Assembly: GCA_019095985.1 (NCBI GenBank)
Contig: CM032659.1
Span: 531,343 to 595,342, forward strand
Length of the DNA: 64,000 bases
From: Streblospio benedicti
Lineage: Eukaryota > Annelida > Polychaeta > Spionida > Spionidae
Direction of reading: 5' to 3'
Positions 34,441 to 48,349 of the stretch are shown one piece after another. A program made the position numbers and the translations under genes. The notes under the pieces are model-generated. The model worked only from the letters and a program-made list of their open reading frames with translations. It ran no database searches and had not been told where the DNA came from. The first letter of the stretch is position 1, and every line of letters begins with the position of its first letter.

Positions 34441-36299
34441 ATTTAAGGCAGGTATATAAGACCCTTCAGTCTTCCTATCTCACTTTTTATAATGTATCTT
34501 TGTATATAAAAAAATGTTCATGCCCGTAGACAAGGATTTCAAGCTGTCGCTTTAGAAGGTGACTTTCAGAGTGTCGACAAACACAGGTGTAAAACCGGCA
34601 GTGTCATGTTTAGCCGGGTGGGGTCCTCTCATCAGTGGGAATCACCACCTCTGTGTGCTGTCAGCAACAAACGGAGACACTATTTGCTTTAACACCTCTG
34701 TGTGCTGCTTAACCGTAGATTGACGATGCCCCAGAGCTGGGTTTTGATGCTCTCCTTTATTCCGCGGCTCATGCGATTTCATGCGTTTGTCAGTGTTTCT
34801 GTCAATTGGTGCGACAATGTGCTACGATTGGGACCAGCAACGGGAATCTGAATCTGAATTGGATTTATCGGATTGAGACATTGGGGAGTTTATTGTGACA
34901 GTAAATTATAGCTGAATCATATTATTTGTTTTTATTTCTTTAAAAATATGCTCAAAATTTATCCAAACGATATACTAAAATCTTAAAATGTCCAAAATCA
35001 CAGAATATTAAGTAAATTATAGCTGTTTTATGAGTTGCTATCTATTCACTTGATCAGTTTGAGATAAAAAGACTGTAGCATGATCATCTATGTGTACTTT
35101 TGTTAATGTAAAACACAATAAAATACATGATGATGTTGATAGACAGAATGTAAAGGTCGGTACGCAGTATATCTTTGTGTAATGAGAATGTTAGAAACAT
35201 GCGTCATTTTCTTACCCTCTTTCATCTAAACTAGCTTGGCACAAAGTGTTTGAATCGTAGAAACTTTCCATGTGCGTTGTCTCTGGTTATAGATGCCCCA
35301 ATTCTGTGAGTGGAAAACGCCAACAGGTGAAAAACGGGCCACTTACACAAATGGTTTCATCTCTACAGTGATTTCATTCCGTGTGAGAGTCTGAGACTGA
35401 TGGCTGTGGCATTGTCTGGTAATTGGTGGACTCAGTGCAAAACTCTCACATTCTGTCGCACAGGATAAGTGTGTGATAGGTGCACAGGCAGGTGCAGAAT
35501 TGGTGCACAGGCAGGTGCGAATAGACAGATTCCTCTTTTGGCTCTGATATAGATAGGCCCATGAGCCTTAATATGAACATGAAGAGCTCCACCCAGACTA
35601 TTTTATTCACATTTGTGGCGCTTCAGAGATCCTGCTGTTTTTCCTGATCACGATTGCTCTGATCTGTGACGTAGTTTAATTGATGCATGATATGGACACA
35701 GTCAGACAACAGACATGCATGTAGTGGGTGTTCATAGTGCAAACATCTCTCTTGCTGGAAGGATTCTAACGAGGTGTGACTGAAGCATTCGGGGTTACTA
35801 CTCATGCCTACCAGTGACAGTGTGTGTACGGTCAGAATATTCTGACAAAATGTCACAATTGAGCTGCAGCATTCGCAAAAATGATAAGATATCACAAAAT
35901 TACCATGTCAATTGAAGCTATGGAATTATGTACTATGATGGAATGGTGACTGAACAACATATAGTCCTCAGGTGTTTACGTTTAAACTAACTCAAGTATT
36001 CACATTTATTGATATTTCTATTGAAACAATCGCCACTTAACATATTATTTCCTCCCACCCATCCCCTACCACTAACAGCCTACTGCATTCTGGTGGTCGT
36101 GGTGTCTCACCAGCCCAAGACTTGACCACGATGATACCAGGAAATTGCGTGTTCTCCCCTGCTGCATATAAAACGCTATAAGTACACAGCCGCTTGTCTC
36201 CATTGAGGGCAGGAAATTAGCAGCTCATCACCGAGTCGTACTGTTCATGTCGGGACAACGGTCTAATCCGCGTATTTAGTGGATGTTGTTGTGTTTCAT
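34441..36299. other. Gene-free interval
   Basis: Only a 23-base tandem pair (GGTGCACAGGCAGGTGC at 35479 and 35502) stands out. No exon or RNA gene seen. Confidence 0.45.
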
Positions 36300-36570
36300 T
36301 TCGTGTCATATCGTGACTAAATGGATTGGTAGTTGAACTCATGACCAGAAGGTCGTGAGTTCGCGTCTCAGTCAGGTCTGGAGGTTGGTGTTGAGCAAAC
36401 TCATTCTGAACTGGTTGCATAGTGCACCTTCGTGGCACCCGCTATAAGTTAGATAAGTGCAGTTTGGACGAGCAGATGTGTATGATAAATAGTGTAGTAA
36501 CATATCTCACTAGAGCTACAGGCAGCTCCCACTGTATGCTCCCCAGGGAGTGGAGGAACAACATGAGTTC
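36300..36570 (+). mobile_element. tRNA-headed SINE, long copy
   Basis: The head has GGTCGTGAGTTCGCGTCTCA (36351-36370) as a B-box region. Next come GGTGTTGAGCAAACTCATTC (36387-36406) and, about 125 bases on, CACTGTATGCTCCCCAGGGA (36530-36549) with GGAACAACATGAGT. This copy joins the junction to the CTCCCCAGG body shared with 24380-24545. The head is too decayed to name a parental tRNA. Confidence 0.65.
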
Positions 36571-38279
36571 ACAAATATCAATGTCTGGTGAGAGTCTTAC
36601 GACTAATTGTCTGTTTCCGTACTCTATAGCAGTCTGCTGACTGAAAGCAGACCACAAAAACACAGTCACATTCTATGTTACACCTCATTTTTATGTCAAT
36701 TTCACTTTGCGTGGTTAATGCTTTGATAAAATGATATTTTATTTGATTCATTTGAGTACAAAATAAAGTTTTAAAAGAAATACAGATCACCAAACCGGTT
36801 TGGTCATCATAAGCCCTCACCCAGTCAATGCTTTTGGAATCATAGTGACAGTGACCAATGACCGGGTCTGCTGCCAGGTACAAGAGGCTCATCTCACAGA
36901 TGTGTATATGAAGAAGTTATTGACCTGCATCATCCCCAATGGCATTGGGAACATCACTGAAAACGTTGACTTCCGATCCCTAACCCCTTTCTCCCGATAC
37001 AGTAAGATGGCAAAATCTAGATATAGAAATTCCAACCTTTATTATCCATCCATTTACCCGGTACACAGTTAAACGGATGAGAACAACAAACGCTGTTAGT
37101 CTTCTCTGATAGTCAGCCTTGATCATCCATGTTCTGTCTCGTGCACAGCGTATTAGTGGAGAGCGACAGAGGCTGTTTGTGGATAATCCCATCCGTCTCA
37201 CTAATCCGTGGACCTGTCAGCGCGACGTGTTCCTTATCCGCAGGGATTGCAGGAGAACACTGGATTTGGAGCGAAAATCTATTGGGATAGTTTCAAACAT
37301 GACGTTTTGTGTGTTGAGCTTTGAAATGGTATTTTTCCTGTTTCTGTATATGTAGGGCGATTCAGGGCTAGTATCACTCATCAGCCATCTTGGAGCCAAA
37401 AAGAGGCTCTTAACCATGTGACTACATTTCAAAGACTTCCGGCATTTCACCATCGTTAAGTGAAATACACTTCATGTTTAAGACATTTTACAGTAATGGG
37501 AACAGATGGTTTAGACTTAAAAAGCATATTTTTTCCATAACCAGTATCTAGGCATGGTAACACACAATCTGTGTAGTGAACAATCATCATACATAAAGGC
37601 AAGCACAGTCATTTGCAAGCTGCTTATTTTTATTCTCCGAAATGTTCGGCGTGAGACAAAGACTAAGAAGCTTCTAGAAAATGAAATTGCACTCAAATTG
37701 ATGACAAAATCCGCGGTAACGGCAGCTACAAATGTCACCGCGACCACCGCAGTTTTTACTGAGACGAGTTGAATTTTCGAACCACCTGGTATAATGGGCC
37801 ATGCACACTGTACACGCCATGTTAATTAAGCAATATTGAGTCTTCTAAATGCAACTTAATGAGCACTTTAGAGCACGTCAGTTCCCATTTGGAGAGTGAT
37901 TGAGGGGAATTGTGTGTGGATCTTCTTTAGTGCTGCGTGTGTTTGTGGAAGAACGGAGTTTACTCAATGAACTGACTTACATGTAGGTTGATATTCTTGA
38001 CATGCTGTGTTTTACAGTACAGTTACCTGGTTGTCTATCTATCAATACAATGATGGATTGCAGTTGTACCTATTACCATCTACTATGAGTACTTACCTTC
38101 TCTTGTCGTGAAATTTCTATTTTGCACACGTTGTCAGAGATGCGCAAAATGGTATATTTTACAATTAGAACTAAAAAGTTGGCTTTTGAACATTGAGAAG
38201 TAGATTTCAAAAGGTCTCAAAAGAGTAACAGCTTGCATCAAATCCAGGATTCTGTACGATTCTGTAGGGGTATGCAGTA
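36571..38279. other. Gene-free interval, partly GC-richer
   Basis: 37,100-37,270 is less AT-rich than its surroundings and open for about 75 codons on both strands, but neither translation shows a domain. It could be a conserved non-coding block, which only a cross-species alignment can show. Confidence 0.35.
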
Positions 38280-38405
38280 TAGTTCCTTATCATGACCCCC
38301 TCCCTAAAAAGACCACCTGTATACAAAGACCATCTACTGCAGTCCCATGCTTTCATACACATCTGACTACCTCAAAGACCACCTCTCTATTAAGATCACT
38401 TGAGG
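38280..38405 (-). mobile_element. Pogo-type MITE remnant, minus orientation
   Basis: AAAAGACCACCTGTATACAA, AAAGACCATCTACTGCAGTC and AAAGACCACCTCTCTATTAA are reverse complements of the family's internal motif. Ends are not preserved. Confidence 0.5.
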
Positions 38406-38846
38406 CCAGTCCTGTTGTTGTTCCTTAATAGAAATGCTATGCTGTATTTTAAATTGCAAAGTTACAAAGTAATACAAACCAATAAGTAAGCTCTAACATT
38501 TGGACAACACAAAGTGATTACAGAAGCCTGTAGTCTTTTCATCCTTAGTTCAGCTGTATATAAATCCTGTGAATCCTTTGTGTCCGTTTGTGTATTGACC
38601 TGCTCAGTCATAACGGGATCCACCTCACGACCCCCGCTGTGACCCCCACGACCTTACAGTGACCCCCACCGAGCACCTGAGAGAGGGCGATGCACTCCCG
38701 GTCAGAGAAAGCTGTACACTGATGTACACTGGAGTGTACTGAGGTGTATGGACGGGAACAAAGCCATGTGCTTTGATTTGTACCTTTGATTTGTACCTTT
38801 TATAACTATTAAGAGCTTTTTGTTTATGGCCTGTACTTGTACGTTA
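38406..38846. other. Gene-free interval
   Basis: Short local duplications only (GTGACCCCCAC near 38640-38670, TTTGATTTGTACC near 38775-38800). No exon seen. Confidence 0.4.
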
Positions 38847-39047
38847 CAGTAAAACTTTGACAGGGGGACAGCCCACTAATGGGGTTCAAACTCTATTGAT
38901 GAAGACCATCAGTGGCCTAATCATGCTAAAGTGGTCTCCAAGAAGAGATGGTCTCTTTGTGGAGGTTCATGGTCATCTCTTAAAATTGTGAACGCTTGGG
39001 ACCTGAAAAAATGGTGTGATTAGAGACGTGGTCTAGTAGAGGTACTG
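38847..39047 (+). mobile_element. Pogo-type MITE, 201 bp
   Basis: TA|CAGTAAAACTTTGACAGG begins and TAGAGGTACTG|TA ends the copy, giving matched CAGT/ACTG termini and a TA duplication. The internal order is AAAGTGGTCTCCAAGAAGAG, ATGGTCTCTTTGTGGAGGTT, TGGGACC and AAAAATGGTGTGATTAGAGA, as in 27152-27328. No coding capacity. Confidence 0.7.
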
Positions 39048-41578
39048 TATGGGCGCTATGAAAGTACTTTACGGGTCCAACGCAATTCAGCTGTCCACTA
39101 TAAAACTCTGCTGGACTGGCTGAACAGGTGTGTCTTTACTTTCGACATATACAGAACCATTTACAGCCATTTAATCTTTCATCACGATTCATAGAACAAG
39201 GACACTGAGACCTCCACTTGAGACTGACAACAGCTTGAGCCTCCAATGCAGCGTGTCTCAATGTGACCGAGTATCACATGGTCACATGGTCAGAGCCTGT
39301 GTTACCGTGCATGCCAAACAGCATGGTTTGTACTCCACTTGAGCAGGGGGACATATGTAACAGCTAATGCCGCGTGTGTGAGTGTGTACACTCCAGGTGT
39401 ACACATGTTGTGTGTGTACACCGGGTGCACAAGATGTTGACAGTTGGTGTCAGTAGGTGCAGTGTCCAGGTGATGACGATGTTTGCACTCAGGTTTTTTA
39501 CTCATACAATGATGTTCTTCTCAAGACCAGCTCATTACCAGGCAACATTGTAACTGGATAAAGGGTTCAATGGTGAAACAATTAAAATGCAGAGTTTTAC
39601 GTGCAGAAATCCATGAATGACGTGAGATTTGTGAGCACTCTGGGATGATTTGGAAATAGGCCTTGCTTTCAATTCATTGTTTTAATTCACATGATAAGCT
39701 TCTGCTGTAGTGGTATTAAATAGACAGTTCACAAGGCTAATAGATGGTCAACCTTTTTTATACAATGTTTACTTTACTGTAGCTGTAAGTTCTTGAAATA
39801 TCTACGTTTGCAAATTTACAACAACATAGCAGAAGAAACACGATGCTATCTTTTCCATAAATACAAAGAAAAGGGGAAGAAAGCTGAATGGCGTTTGTTT
39901 ATTGAGGTATGCAACAAAATAAATCTGCCTGCGCTCTTTAAACAAGCCAGAAAAATGACTATTTTCTTAGCTCGGTGATGAGAGTGAGAGAGTTCAAGGA
40001 AGTTACGTCTGCTGTGGTATTGTGCTAATGGAGATTGGTGAGCATGGAGATTGGACGAGATAACACACATAATGCAGAGAAAAAGTCAAAATACTGAGTT
40101 TCAACTCATCAGGTGGTATTTTTGGCCTCTACACGAGGTAAAAGTGTATAATTTTGAGTAGCTTTGAAATGTAAAAGTGAAAATTCCTATACGTTGACAT
40201 AAGACACACTGACATTTCTTCTATAGGGACGTCATAAAATGATGTATGTGGATCATATACAAAGTGACGCAGAATTTGTGGAAAAGTCTAATAACAAGTG
40301 ACCCAGCAACACAGCTGTTATTTCCAAACTCCATATAGGGCTTCATTGTCAAATCTATAAGACAAAAGGAGTCAAAGAGAAGACAGCGAGTTGCACCTGG
40401 GAGTACACTTCAGTTGTAGATGAGTGCATCGTGGAAAACAAATAATGACAGCAGACGGCAATCTGATACGACCTTGACATTAATACACAATCATACAGAA
40501 GACGGCAGGTGGAAAAAGTTGATTTGTCGGCAGTAGAGAAAAAAGTCCAATTTTTTTGCCTCGTACATTACTGTGTATACATTCCTTGCTGTGGGAGACG
40601 AGATGCTGCGATGTGGTGGTGGCAGTTGTTTGGGGTTTCATTATTTACTGCTGGGTCGGACATTTTTCTCCGCAGCGATTGCTTTGTTATTTAATGACAG
40701 AGGAGAATTCTTTGAGGTCCACTCAACCGGCTAAATCAGCAGGGTGATGTGGCCGTTTTCTGGCTTGTGCTGCCTCACATTCTTGATTTACAGATTAAAC
40801 AGTTTGAAAATTATTATCTATGGATGTAAACATTTGTATGAGGATATATTGTACAAAGCGATGCATGAACCTTTCCATCCTTACTACAGACTACTATGCG
40901 GACACCATTATTCTGGGACTCCATGCAGAGGTATCACTGTTTAGGGCTTTGTTATTTATTGATAGGTACATTTTTCTCTATGATCACTTAGTTATTTAAC
41001 AATAGAGACACATTCTTTCAAGGGCATTCTGTCAAGGTTGTCGTGGGTGGTAGTTTTGATATATTACATGTATATGTCAGTAGTTTTCAATAGTTGATTT
41101 ATTAATGATATACCATATTAGAACATCTCAACGTCTATGGGCTTTTGAATTGAATCAAGGTCAAATTGGTGGGGTGGACTACCTTTTAAACATATTTGTG
41201 ATGAGACACTGTAACTGTTTGAGGTTCCACATTGAGGCTGGTCTGACAAAAAGAATACTGATCACATGTCTTTGTTACAAACGACATTCAGAAAGCGCAT
41301 AGATCACCAAGGTGTGTACGGTGACCGTCCCACTGAGAATCAGAGGCCTTGAGCGTTATTTTTCATCCACTCTGATGTGTTCACTCAGCCATCACAAGGA
41401 CAATCGCTGGGGGACAGGGGACAAGTAATACGTAACACTTGACTTCTCTGATTGGTGCCCTGACCCTCTGATTGTGAAGGTCGCAAGGTGTGAAAACTTG
41501 ACATGAGGACATTATGACTGCTGATGTTGATTTCCTTGAAGATCAGTCGTTTATGTTAGCGAGGTTTTATCATTAATA
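39048..41578. other. Gene-free interval
   Basis: A GT/GTAC-rich low-complexity stretch lies at 39370-39440. No exon or RNA gene recognised. Confidence 0.45.
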
Positions 41579-41712
41579 CAGTCCAACCATGTTCAGCTAC
41601 TAGCAATCATTGAAATACTTCAAATGGTCTCAGTAAGAGAGGTGGTCTCTTTATGGAGGGTGCATTATGGGAAACCGTCATGTTATAGAGTAGATCTCTT
41701 TATAAATGTTAT
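41579..41712 (+). mobile_element. Pogo-type MITE remnant
   Basis: TA|CAGTCCAACCATGTTCAGC terminus, then AAATGGTCTCAGTAAGAGAG, GTGGTCTCTTTATGGAGG and GTTATAGAGTAGATCTCTTT. No right terminus. Confidence 0.5.
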
Positions 41713-43223
41713 CTTAATTTGAGATTATGTTTGCTTAATATTAAAAGTAAAACAAAACAAAACACACATACAAATAACTCAAACATTGAGAAGTTCTTGA
41801 ATTGTAAGACTTATAAACTGCAAACCAATGATCAAATCTAATCCTTAGAGCAAATCACATATCTGTGAGAATCTGATGTGTGAATGTACCGCTGGTAAAG
41901 CAGGATGACCAATGATGTGAATTCACTAGAGAAAGATTTGGATTTGTAATGAAGACAGAAAGGTGGGACTGGCGTACAAATAATGATAATACATAAAAAT
42001 TGTATTTAATACGTAGAAACTAGGTTTATGATAAGTCAAACCTGAGTGAGTGCTCACGATATCCTCGTAAATAGGACAATGCCCGAGCCGGTTTGGTTCA
42101 CATCTTGTATCCGAATGAATCAAATAAAATCATATTCAAAACTAAACTAAAGGTGGGCTGTTGAACATCCATTTGCATGTTATGAGCCTGTCACCGCGCG
42201 TGTCATGTGTAAGAACGACTCGGCACTCGGTGAGATTAATGTGTTATGTGTAATGTGGTGGTGATAAACGAGCCTATACACGGCGGATAGATAACGCTGC
42301 CGTGATGGATACAGCTACTTACACGACATTCACTTAGAAATACGCAGGATAGATGATGATATGTGACTAAAAGGGTGGCGGAGAATGCGAAATATCTGTC
42401 AAAATCATCCTTGTACACCGAGGCCTTATGAATGTGAGATTGACACGGGAGGTGGAGATTGGGCATGTTTTAACCAGTTTTGATCGTCGGACGGAATAAA
42501 ATGTAATAACCAGCAATACTTATGAACTGGCAACGGTACGTCATGGTACATTATGAATTCAATGTGCACTACACTGTGGCACTCTGTCTTGTAGTGCCGC
42601 TGTATTGTTGTCTATTGAGCCTCGCTGGCATCATCTTGTCATATCGTCCAGCAGCATCAAGTGTAGCTCAAATCCATATAACCACTTCCACTGGAAATCC
42701 TTCAAGTTTATAAATCTTGCGATGATACTTGGCTGTCCTGGCCGTGTGTACAACAAGCTAGTGTATAAACGTGGGGCATCTGAGATAAGCCTCTGAAAAG
42801 TGGGTTCAGAAATACGTGTCATTGAAAAGAGTTCCATTGTCATAGTTAAAATTATAGATCCTGACATATAAAACTTTTTGTGGTTTCAAACTCAGGTTTG
42901 TTGGCTGGCACTTGCCAAAAAACTTCTGTGCTGCTGTTAGAGTTTTAGCATTTTGAGGGCCGACAACAATTGTAGTGTACACCAGTTGTATGTGTACACA
43001 TGGCGCTACAGCTCCTGTGGGGGTCGGATTTCATTTAGATAAACACGGCGTTGTAGTACAATAACAACTCAGCAGAACTCAGTGGTTCACATATCAATAT
43101 CACACATACTGTAGACTCAGTGTACTGCGAACTACATTCTTATGGCTACTAGATCTAGTTTTCAATGTACCTGCTAATCGTTATGTTGAATTTTCTTTTT
43201 AATTAGAAATGTAACACCAGCTC
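41713..43223. other. Gene-free interval
   Basis: No supported feature. Short frames on both strands near 42236-42867 overlap each other and show no domain. Confidence 0.45.
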
Positions 43224-43335
43224 TTAATTATGTTAGCAAAGCAGTCCTAAAACATTGTGCTGCCCATGGAGCCATAAACTTTACAAGTCAGCTGGCCGTG
43301 GTTAAACAAACGGCTGGCAAGTAAATCTTATTGCA
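43224..43335 (+). repeat. Dispersed repeat D, copy 1
   Basis: TTAATTATGTTAGCA start, GCTGCCCATGGAGCCATAAA core and CGGCTGGCAAG end align with copies at 47842 and 63386. This is the most diverged of the three. Confidence 0.5.
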
Positions 43336-43765
43336 CAGTGACTATATGTATAAACTATCAGGAATGATGTGATATTCTGTTAAGTTAAGAGGTCTTCATT
43401 CACAATTGCGATCGCTGACACTGTATTTGAGGGACACGAATGACAGTTTGACTCATGATCCCGTCAGACATCACAGTTTATGTGCACAAAAACCTCATGC
43501 AGTAGAGTGGCTCTCCCACAAAAACCTTGGTACTTGTGTTTTTGCCAACATCTTCCAAACATGTGACGATCTGCAGATGCCGGTCAACTGAGCACCGTGC
43601 TATGCAGGGCGGGTGCCAGCATTCTCATCCATACATCTGTGTTTAAACACAACAGAACCTGATGTGATGTGCATGTCGGCCAGGGGTTAAGAGGAGCATT
43701 GTCTGAGTCCCACACAACATGAACTTATCATAATAACGTGGCTTTACCTCTTGATTCTCAGTATA

Positions 43766-43945
43766 CAGTAGAACCTCTCTATTTGGGTGATATGGTATCT
43801 GTCCGTCAAGTGGTCTCATTAGGCAGTTCACCTCTCAATGTACGTATATATGTTGGACTCTTTATGAAGGTTTGCTGTCACAAAAAATTGTAAATTAAAG
43901 AGATGGTCTCCATATAGAGTTGGTCTTAGTTGGAGGTCATGCTGT
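43766..43945 (+). mobile_element. Pogo-type MITE, right end lost
   Basis: TA|CAGTAGAACCTCTCTATTTG is the cleanest left terminus in the window. TCAAGTGGTCTCATTAGGCA, TTGTAAATTAAAGAGATGGT and CTCCATATAGAGTTGGTCTT follow in family order. The right end near 43945 is decayed. Confidence 0.6.
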
Positions 43946-44405
43946 TTTTTTCTTCTTTAATATCTATTGCCTAAAACTAATTATATCCGTTACTTCATTA
44001 CTCATCAAGAAATGCAGATCTCAAATGAACATAATACAGTCTTGGCAATGAGTATGAGTAACGTATCCCACTTACCACGGCCGGTATCTCTCGATCTGAC
44101 GTACTCATCCATACAATACGGAGCAGGCTTCTAATCTGATAGTCAAATTGAGCCCCAGTTTGACCAGATATCATTCCTGGTGATGTCTCTGCTGTCTTAA
44201 CCTGCCCATCTGTACAGCAACAGAGAGGCCAGCATCTGATAGTTATTCAGCACCATTTTCACTAACATCTACCTCAGTTTATCAGCAGTACGCTATCATT
44301 GTACTAATTTCATCAGAGCGACAGTGCTGCGTTATCAAAATGGCCTCTGAGGACATAGCCAGATGTTGAGCAAACTCGTTCCACAGGTGTGACATGGAAT
44401 ATTCT
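43946..44405. other. Gene-free interval
   Basis: A SINE junction fragment, TGTTGAGCAAACTCGTTCC, lies at 44364-44382. Nothing else recognised. Confidence 0.4.
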
Positions 44406-44597
44406 GTATCAGGACAGTTGTTCCACCTGAGTGACTGCTGGTTGTTTGTGTTGACATACGGTACAATCATGCTCATTTTCATATTAAAATACTATTTTGT
44501 ATCCCATTAAGTTTACATAATACCAGGCCAGTGTTCTATCAGGACAGTGGTGTAAGTTTAGCGTTCCACCTGAGTGGTTGTTGGTGTCCGTGTTGAC
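44406..44597 (+). repeat. About 120-bp local duplication, diverged
   Basis: TATCAGGACAGT, GTTCCACCTGAGTG, TTG and TGTGTTGAC recur in the same order at 44406-44458 and 44535-44597; the second copy has a 14-base insertion after the first word. Confidence 0.6.
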
Positions 44598-44809
44598 TCG
44601 CTCCGACTGTTGCCATGGTAACGTGATCTCGTGTGTAATTGTTGGTTCATCCAGCTGTGCCGGGTGAAACTTGAGAGCAATCATTAACCTAGTAAGCTAG
44701 CTAGAATGGCAGTGGAAGAACCAGCATAGTCAAGCAACATCACGTGGTTAATAGAGATTTAAAGAGCCATGGCGTGACTACCGGAATAAATGACATTGGT
44801 GATTGAATG

Positions 44810-44832
44810 TATTTACACCAGATCATGGGCCA
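44810..44832 (-). mobile_element. SINE tail fragment
   Basis: GGCCCATGATCTGGTGTAAA on the minus strand matches the SINE tail with three changes. Isolated. Confidence 0.35.
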
Positions 44833-47800
44833 TTTCATGCTTTCCCCCCATGCATTTTGACTTTAGATGCACTTAGAAAACCAAGCCAGATGTAATCAAA
44901 TGATAGCAGCCAACACCTGTAAAGTAAGGAAGTTGGAGATTATTATGGTATGTTTGTAGTTATTGTTAGACCACAGTTTGTATGAGTATTTTCTTGTCCA
45001 CATGAATATCAGCAATAAATGCATCAGAAGGAAATGCATGCAGATATTAGGATCTCAACAATAAATAGAAACACCATTGGTCTTTTTCCTCTTTGTTTTT
45101 GGGGCTCATTCATACAGGAGAAACACTCCTATCTAACACGCCTCTCAACCAATTAGAATTGAGTCTGATCCGCACACTGGAGACAAGTCTATTTTCCATA
45201 GAAATGCCTGCATTGTGGAAATCGCTATAATCCCATCAAATGAAATAGCAGACCCCGGTCTCTGGACACAGCTGTGAGCTAGCTAGCAGTGGTCATGTGC
45301 TCCAGTTATTGCTAGAATGTGGGCTAGAATGCCAGATGTGCATCGTGTACAGAGCAACCATCGTGTTGTTCTCACATGACTCTGTATGTGATGTTCATTT
45401 GTGTGATAATTTTATGATTCAGAATATTGAGTTTTGTTTGTTTGTGCTCTAGAGGGTTGTATTCCTAAAATGTTGGACTTCTTGTTAAACCATCGAATTG
45501 TTTCAGTTACGTGTACCAAGATGCTTTTGAGATGTGTATGATAGCCTATTCTCTGCAAAGCCCATGTTGTTGTTTAAAAGTTTATTCTTTTCATGAAATT
45601 TTATCTGTTTATAATAATATGAAATAACCATGAAAATGTTTCACTTCAATGGATCCTGACTTGAGTTAAATAGCGTTATAAACCCAGTGAACAGTGAACA
45701 GTTGAGAGCGATTGTTCTGTGTTGACTCAGGCGCGCAGGCAGCTGTAACTCTGTAGTGGCTAAAATCATAACCAGGTCTATAATCACAGCTAGAATAAAG
45801 CCTAAAATAAGCCCAAATTTACCACAATCGGCTCACCTCACATTGCGTGGGTAAATCAGACATCCATCATGACAATTTTGAGCTTGTTTTATGTTTATTT
45901 TAGGCTGCTATAGTGGGCATTAATGATTTACCCGTCAGCAAAGAGTTGACTCACTGAAGCAGTCAGCTGTTTAATGGGTTTTTCTTGTTTCAAGCACTTT
46001 TTTCCCCAAACAAATGAACGTGGAATCAAAGAATAACATGTCAAATTTCTGCCTGTGCATACCTGTGGAACCGGCGCATGGTGAGCAGTTTGATGTTGAT
46101 GGGAGCTCGCGCAGATTCTATTGTTTGATGTGTTTTAAGCAGTTTTGTGAAGATTTCTTTAGGACTTGAGAATGTTAAAAACTGATGATGTGATTCATTT
46201 TTTCGCCTATAAAAGAGTTACTCCAACAAAATTTTAGGTTGAGGATTTTGAATGCAATTTGCAATTTCAAACTCCGACACACACAACATGAAGCATTTTT
46301 ATCTTTACAGATGCTCTGTTGAAAGAAGCTCAAAATCTTAAAATCTTAGTAGTTAACATACATGCAAAATCTTTTGAAAGGTTACAAAGTTGAAGCCAAG
46401 TAGCTATAACTTGTCAGGAACCTGTCCAATTTCAGCCTGAAAGGTATTTTATTGATTCAATTGCACTTGAAGCTATTGAGTAATAAATATGTTTTATTTG
46501 CAAGCTGCTGGGACATCAAAACCAACAGACATTTTCATCATTTGCCACCTACAAAGCGGTACGATCTTATTATTGGGGATTTGATGCATGTTTGTTAATC
46601 ACACATCACATTCAAACACTGTTTCATTCAAGAATGCTTTGTGTAAATGAATATTCTTCAATCACTTGTGCTTCACAATATTCGGTAATCACATGCTTCA
46701 GAGTGCATTATGTATTTGATTTGTCTCAAAATAAAACTCATTGCATGGCTAGCCAGATCACGGGAATTGAGCATCTAGAATTCTAGATAAGGTACATTGG
46801 ACAAAGCTCCAGGTCCATATAGGGGTAGATGCAATAAGTAAATCAATGTATTCTGCTTTATCATTGGTACTTTGATATCAGATTCTGTTCATCACAGAGA
46901 TGTGATTGCGATCTTAGGATTAGAATGACAAAAATGTGGCCCCAAAACATCTGAACATAAAAACATGATCTGTCTGTGAATGTCTCAAACCCACCAGCCC
47001 TGGATAGAATCTCTTAGCCCTGGGCCGTGGGGAGGTCTTTATGTCTAAACCTGACATAGGTCAAGAGAAGGACAAAGTCTGACAGAGCTCCAATAGGACT
47101 TGGGGAGCTGCTGTCAGATGGTTGACGACTGATAGCCTGTGATTGGTGGATGCTTTATAAAAGGCTGTGTCATCAAACGGGTCTGTTCATCTGCAAACCA
47201 CATAATGCACTGTCTGCCCCGGTGCAAATCGCAGCTGTGATCTTGTTTAGTATAAAAGGCTCAAAATATATCTCAAGTACATTCTATCCAATTGGAGAAC
47301 ATTTCTAAAAGCATATTTTGTCATAGGGATTTGTAATTTTCAATGTAATTTAGAATAAATTAGAATGTAAGGTATGCATAATAAGGATCTGATGTGTGTA
47401 TTTGCAAATAGTGAAATGCTAGTGAATGGGATACATGTGAATAGCAGAACATTTGTGAATAGTAGATCATTTACAAGTCTTCATTTAAGCTGATACATGC
47501 AGATGATAGGGCATGATTTGCCTATTCATAACGAAGCGTCCAATTTTCACTGATTTTTTCACAATTTCTGTAAATTCTGTTGCATTAGAACCTATTTGCA
47601 CAACATCATTTTATAAGTGTTCCTATTTATAGTCTAAATTCATCATTATAAAAATCAATCATGTAAATTGTATTCAAGTTGTTTTTATGAAGAAGGTAGA
47701 GCAGCAAAACATCAGTAATTTAGATCAAGATATAACATTGCAAACTCATAATTTAAAGAGCATTAGAAATGTGTATAACTTAGAACTTTTTGTCTTATAA

Positions 47801-47841
47801 TACGAAGCAGACTTCACATTTTACATTATGAAAAGTGCCCA
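44833..47841. other. Gene-free interval
   Basis: No exon, RNA gene or well-preserved element seen in 3 kb. Short 18-base echoes (GTGAATAGYAGAWCATTT) occur near 47440-47475. Confidence 0.45.
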
Positions 47842-47971
47842 TTAATTATGTTAGGACATGGCAGCCATAGAAAATAGCCTGCCCATTGGGCCGTAAACTT
47901 TTGAGACCAGTGGGCCCTGGCAAAAATCAGCCAGCACAGGGCAGCACATAGTCTTTATTTGAACCCTGATT
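47842..47971 (+). repeat. Dispersed repeat D, copy 2
   Basis: TTAATTATGTTAGGACATGG, TAGCCTGCCCATTGGGCCGT, AAAATCAGCCAGCACAGG and TTTGAACCCTG align in order with 63386-63527 and partly with 43224-43335. A unit of about 130-140 bases with no inverted termini or pol III boxes seen; the class is unknown. Confidence 0.6.
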
Positions 47972-48349
47972 GACAAACCAAAGTTACCAGTTTATTGATG
48001 AAAAATGTAGTTGTTTCATACAATAATTTTTGCACTCTCCATACACAGACGACACAGAGTAGAGGTGTAAGTGGCGCCCTCTCCTCACTGCCTGTCGGTA
48101 AATCATCCTCAATCACTGCTACCCACAGATCAATACAGCCACAAACTCTCACCCCGGGGCCCACTACACAGATCCTGGCGATTAAGGCTGCCAAAATGGG
48201 TAGTGTTAGTTTCACTGTTTTTTAAGGGTTTCATGCGCTCTGTGGGATTTTTTTAAAAAAAAGAGTCAAAAACATGAAGAAAAAGGCTTTTGGTAGCTAT
48301 TGTATTGGTATAATGATCATACAATAAACAATAGTTCAGTCAGGTTTCT

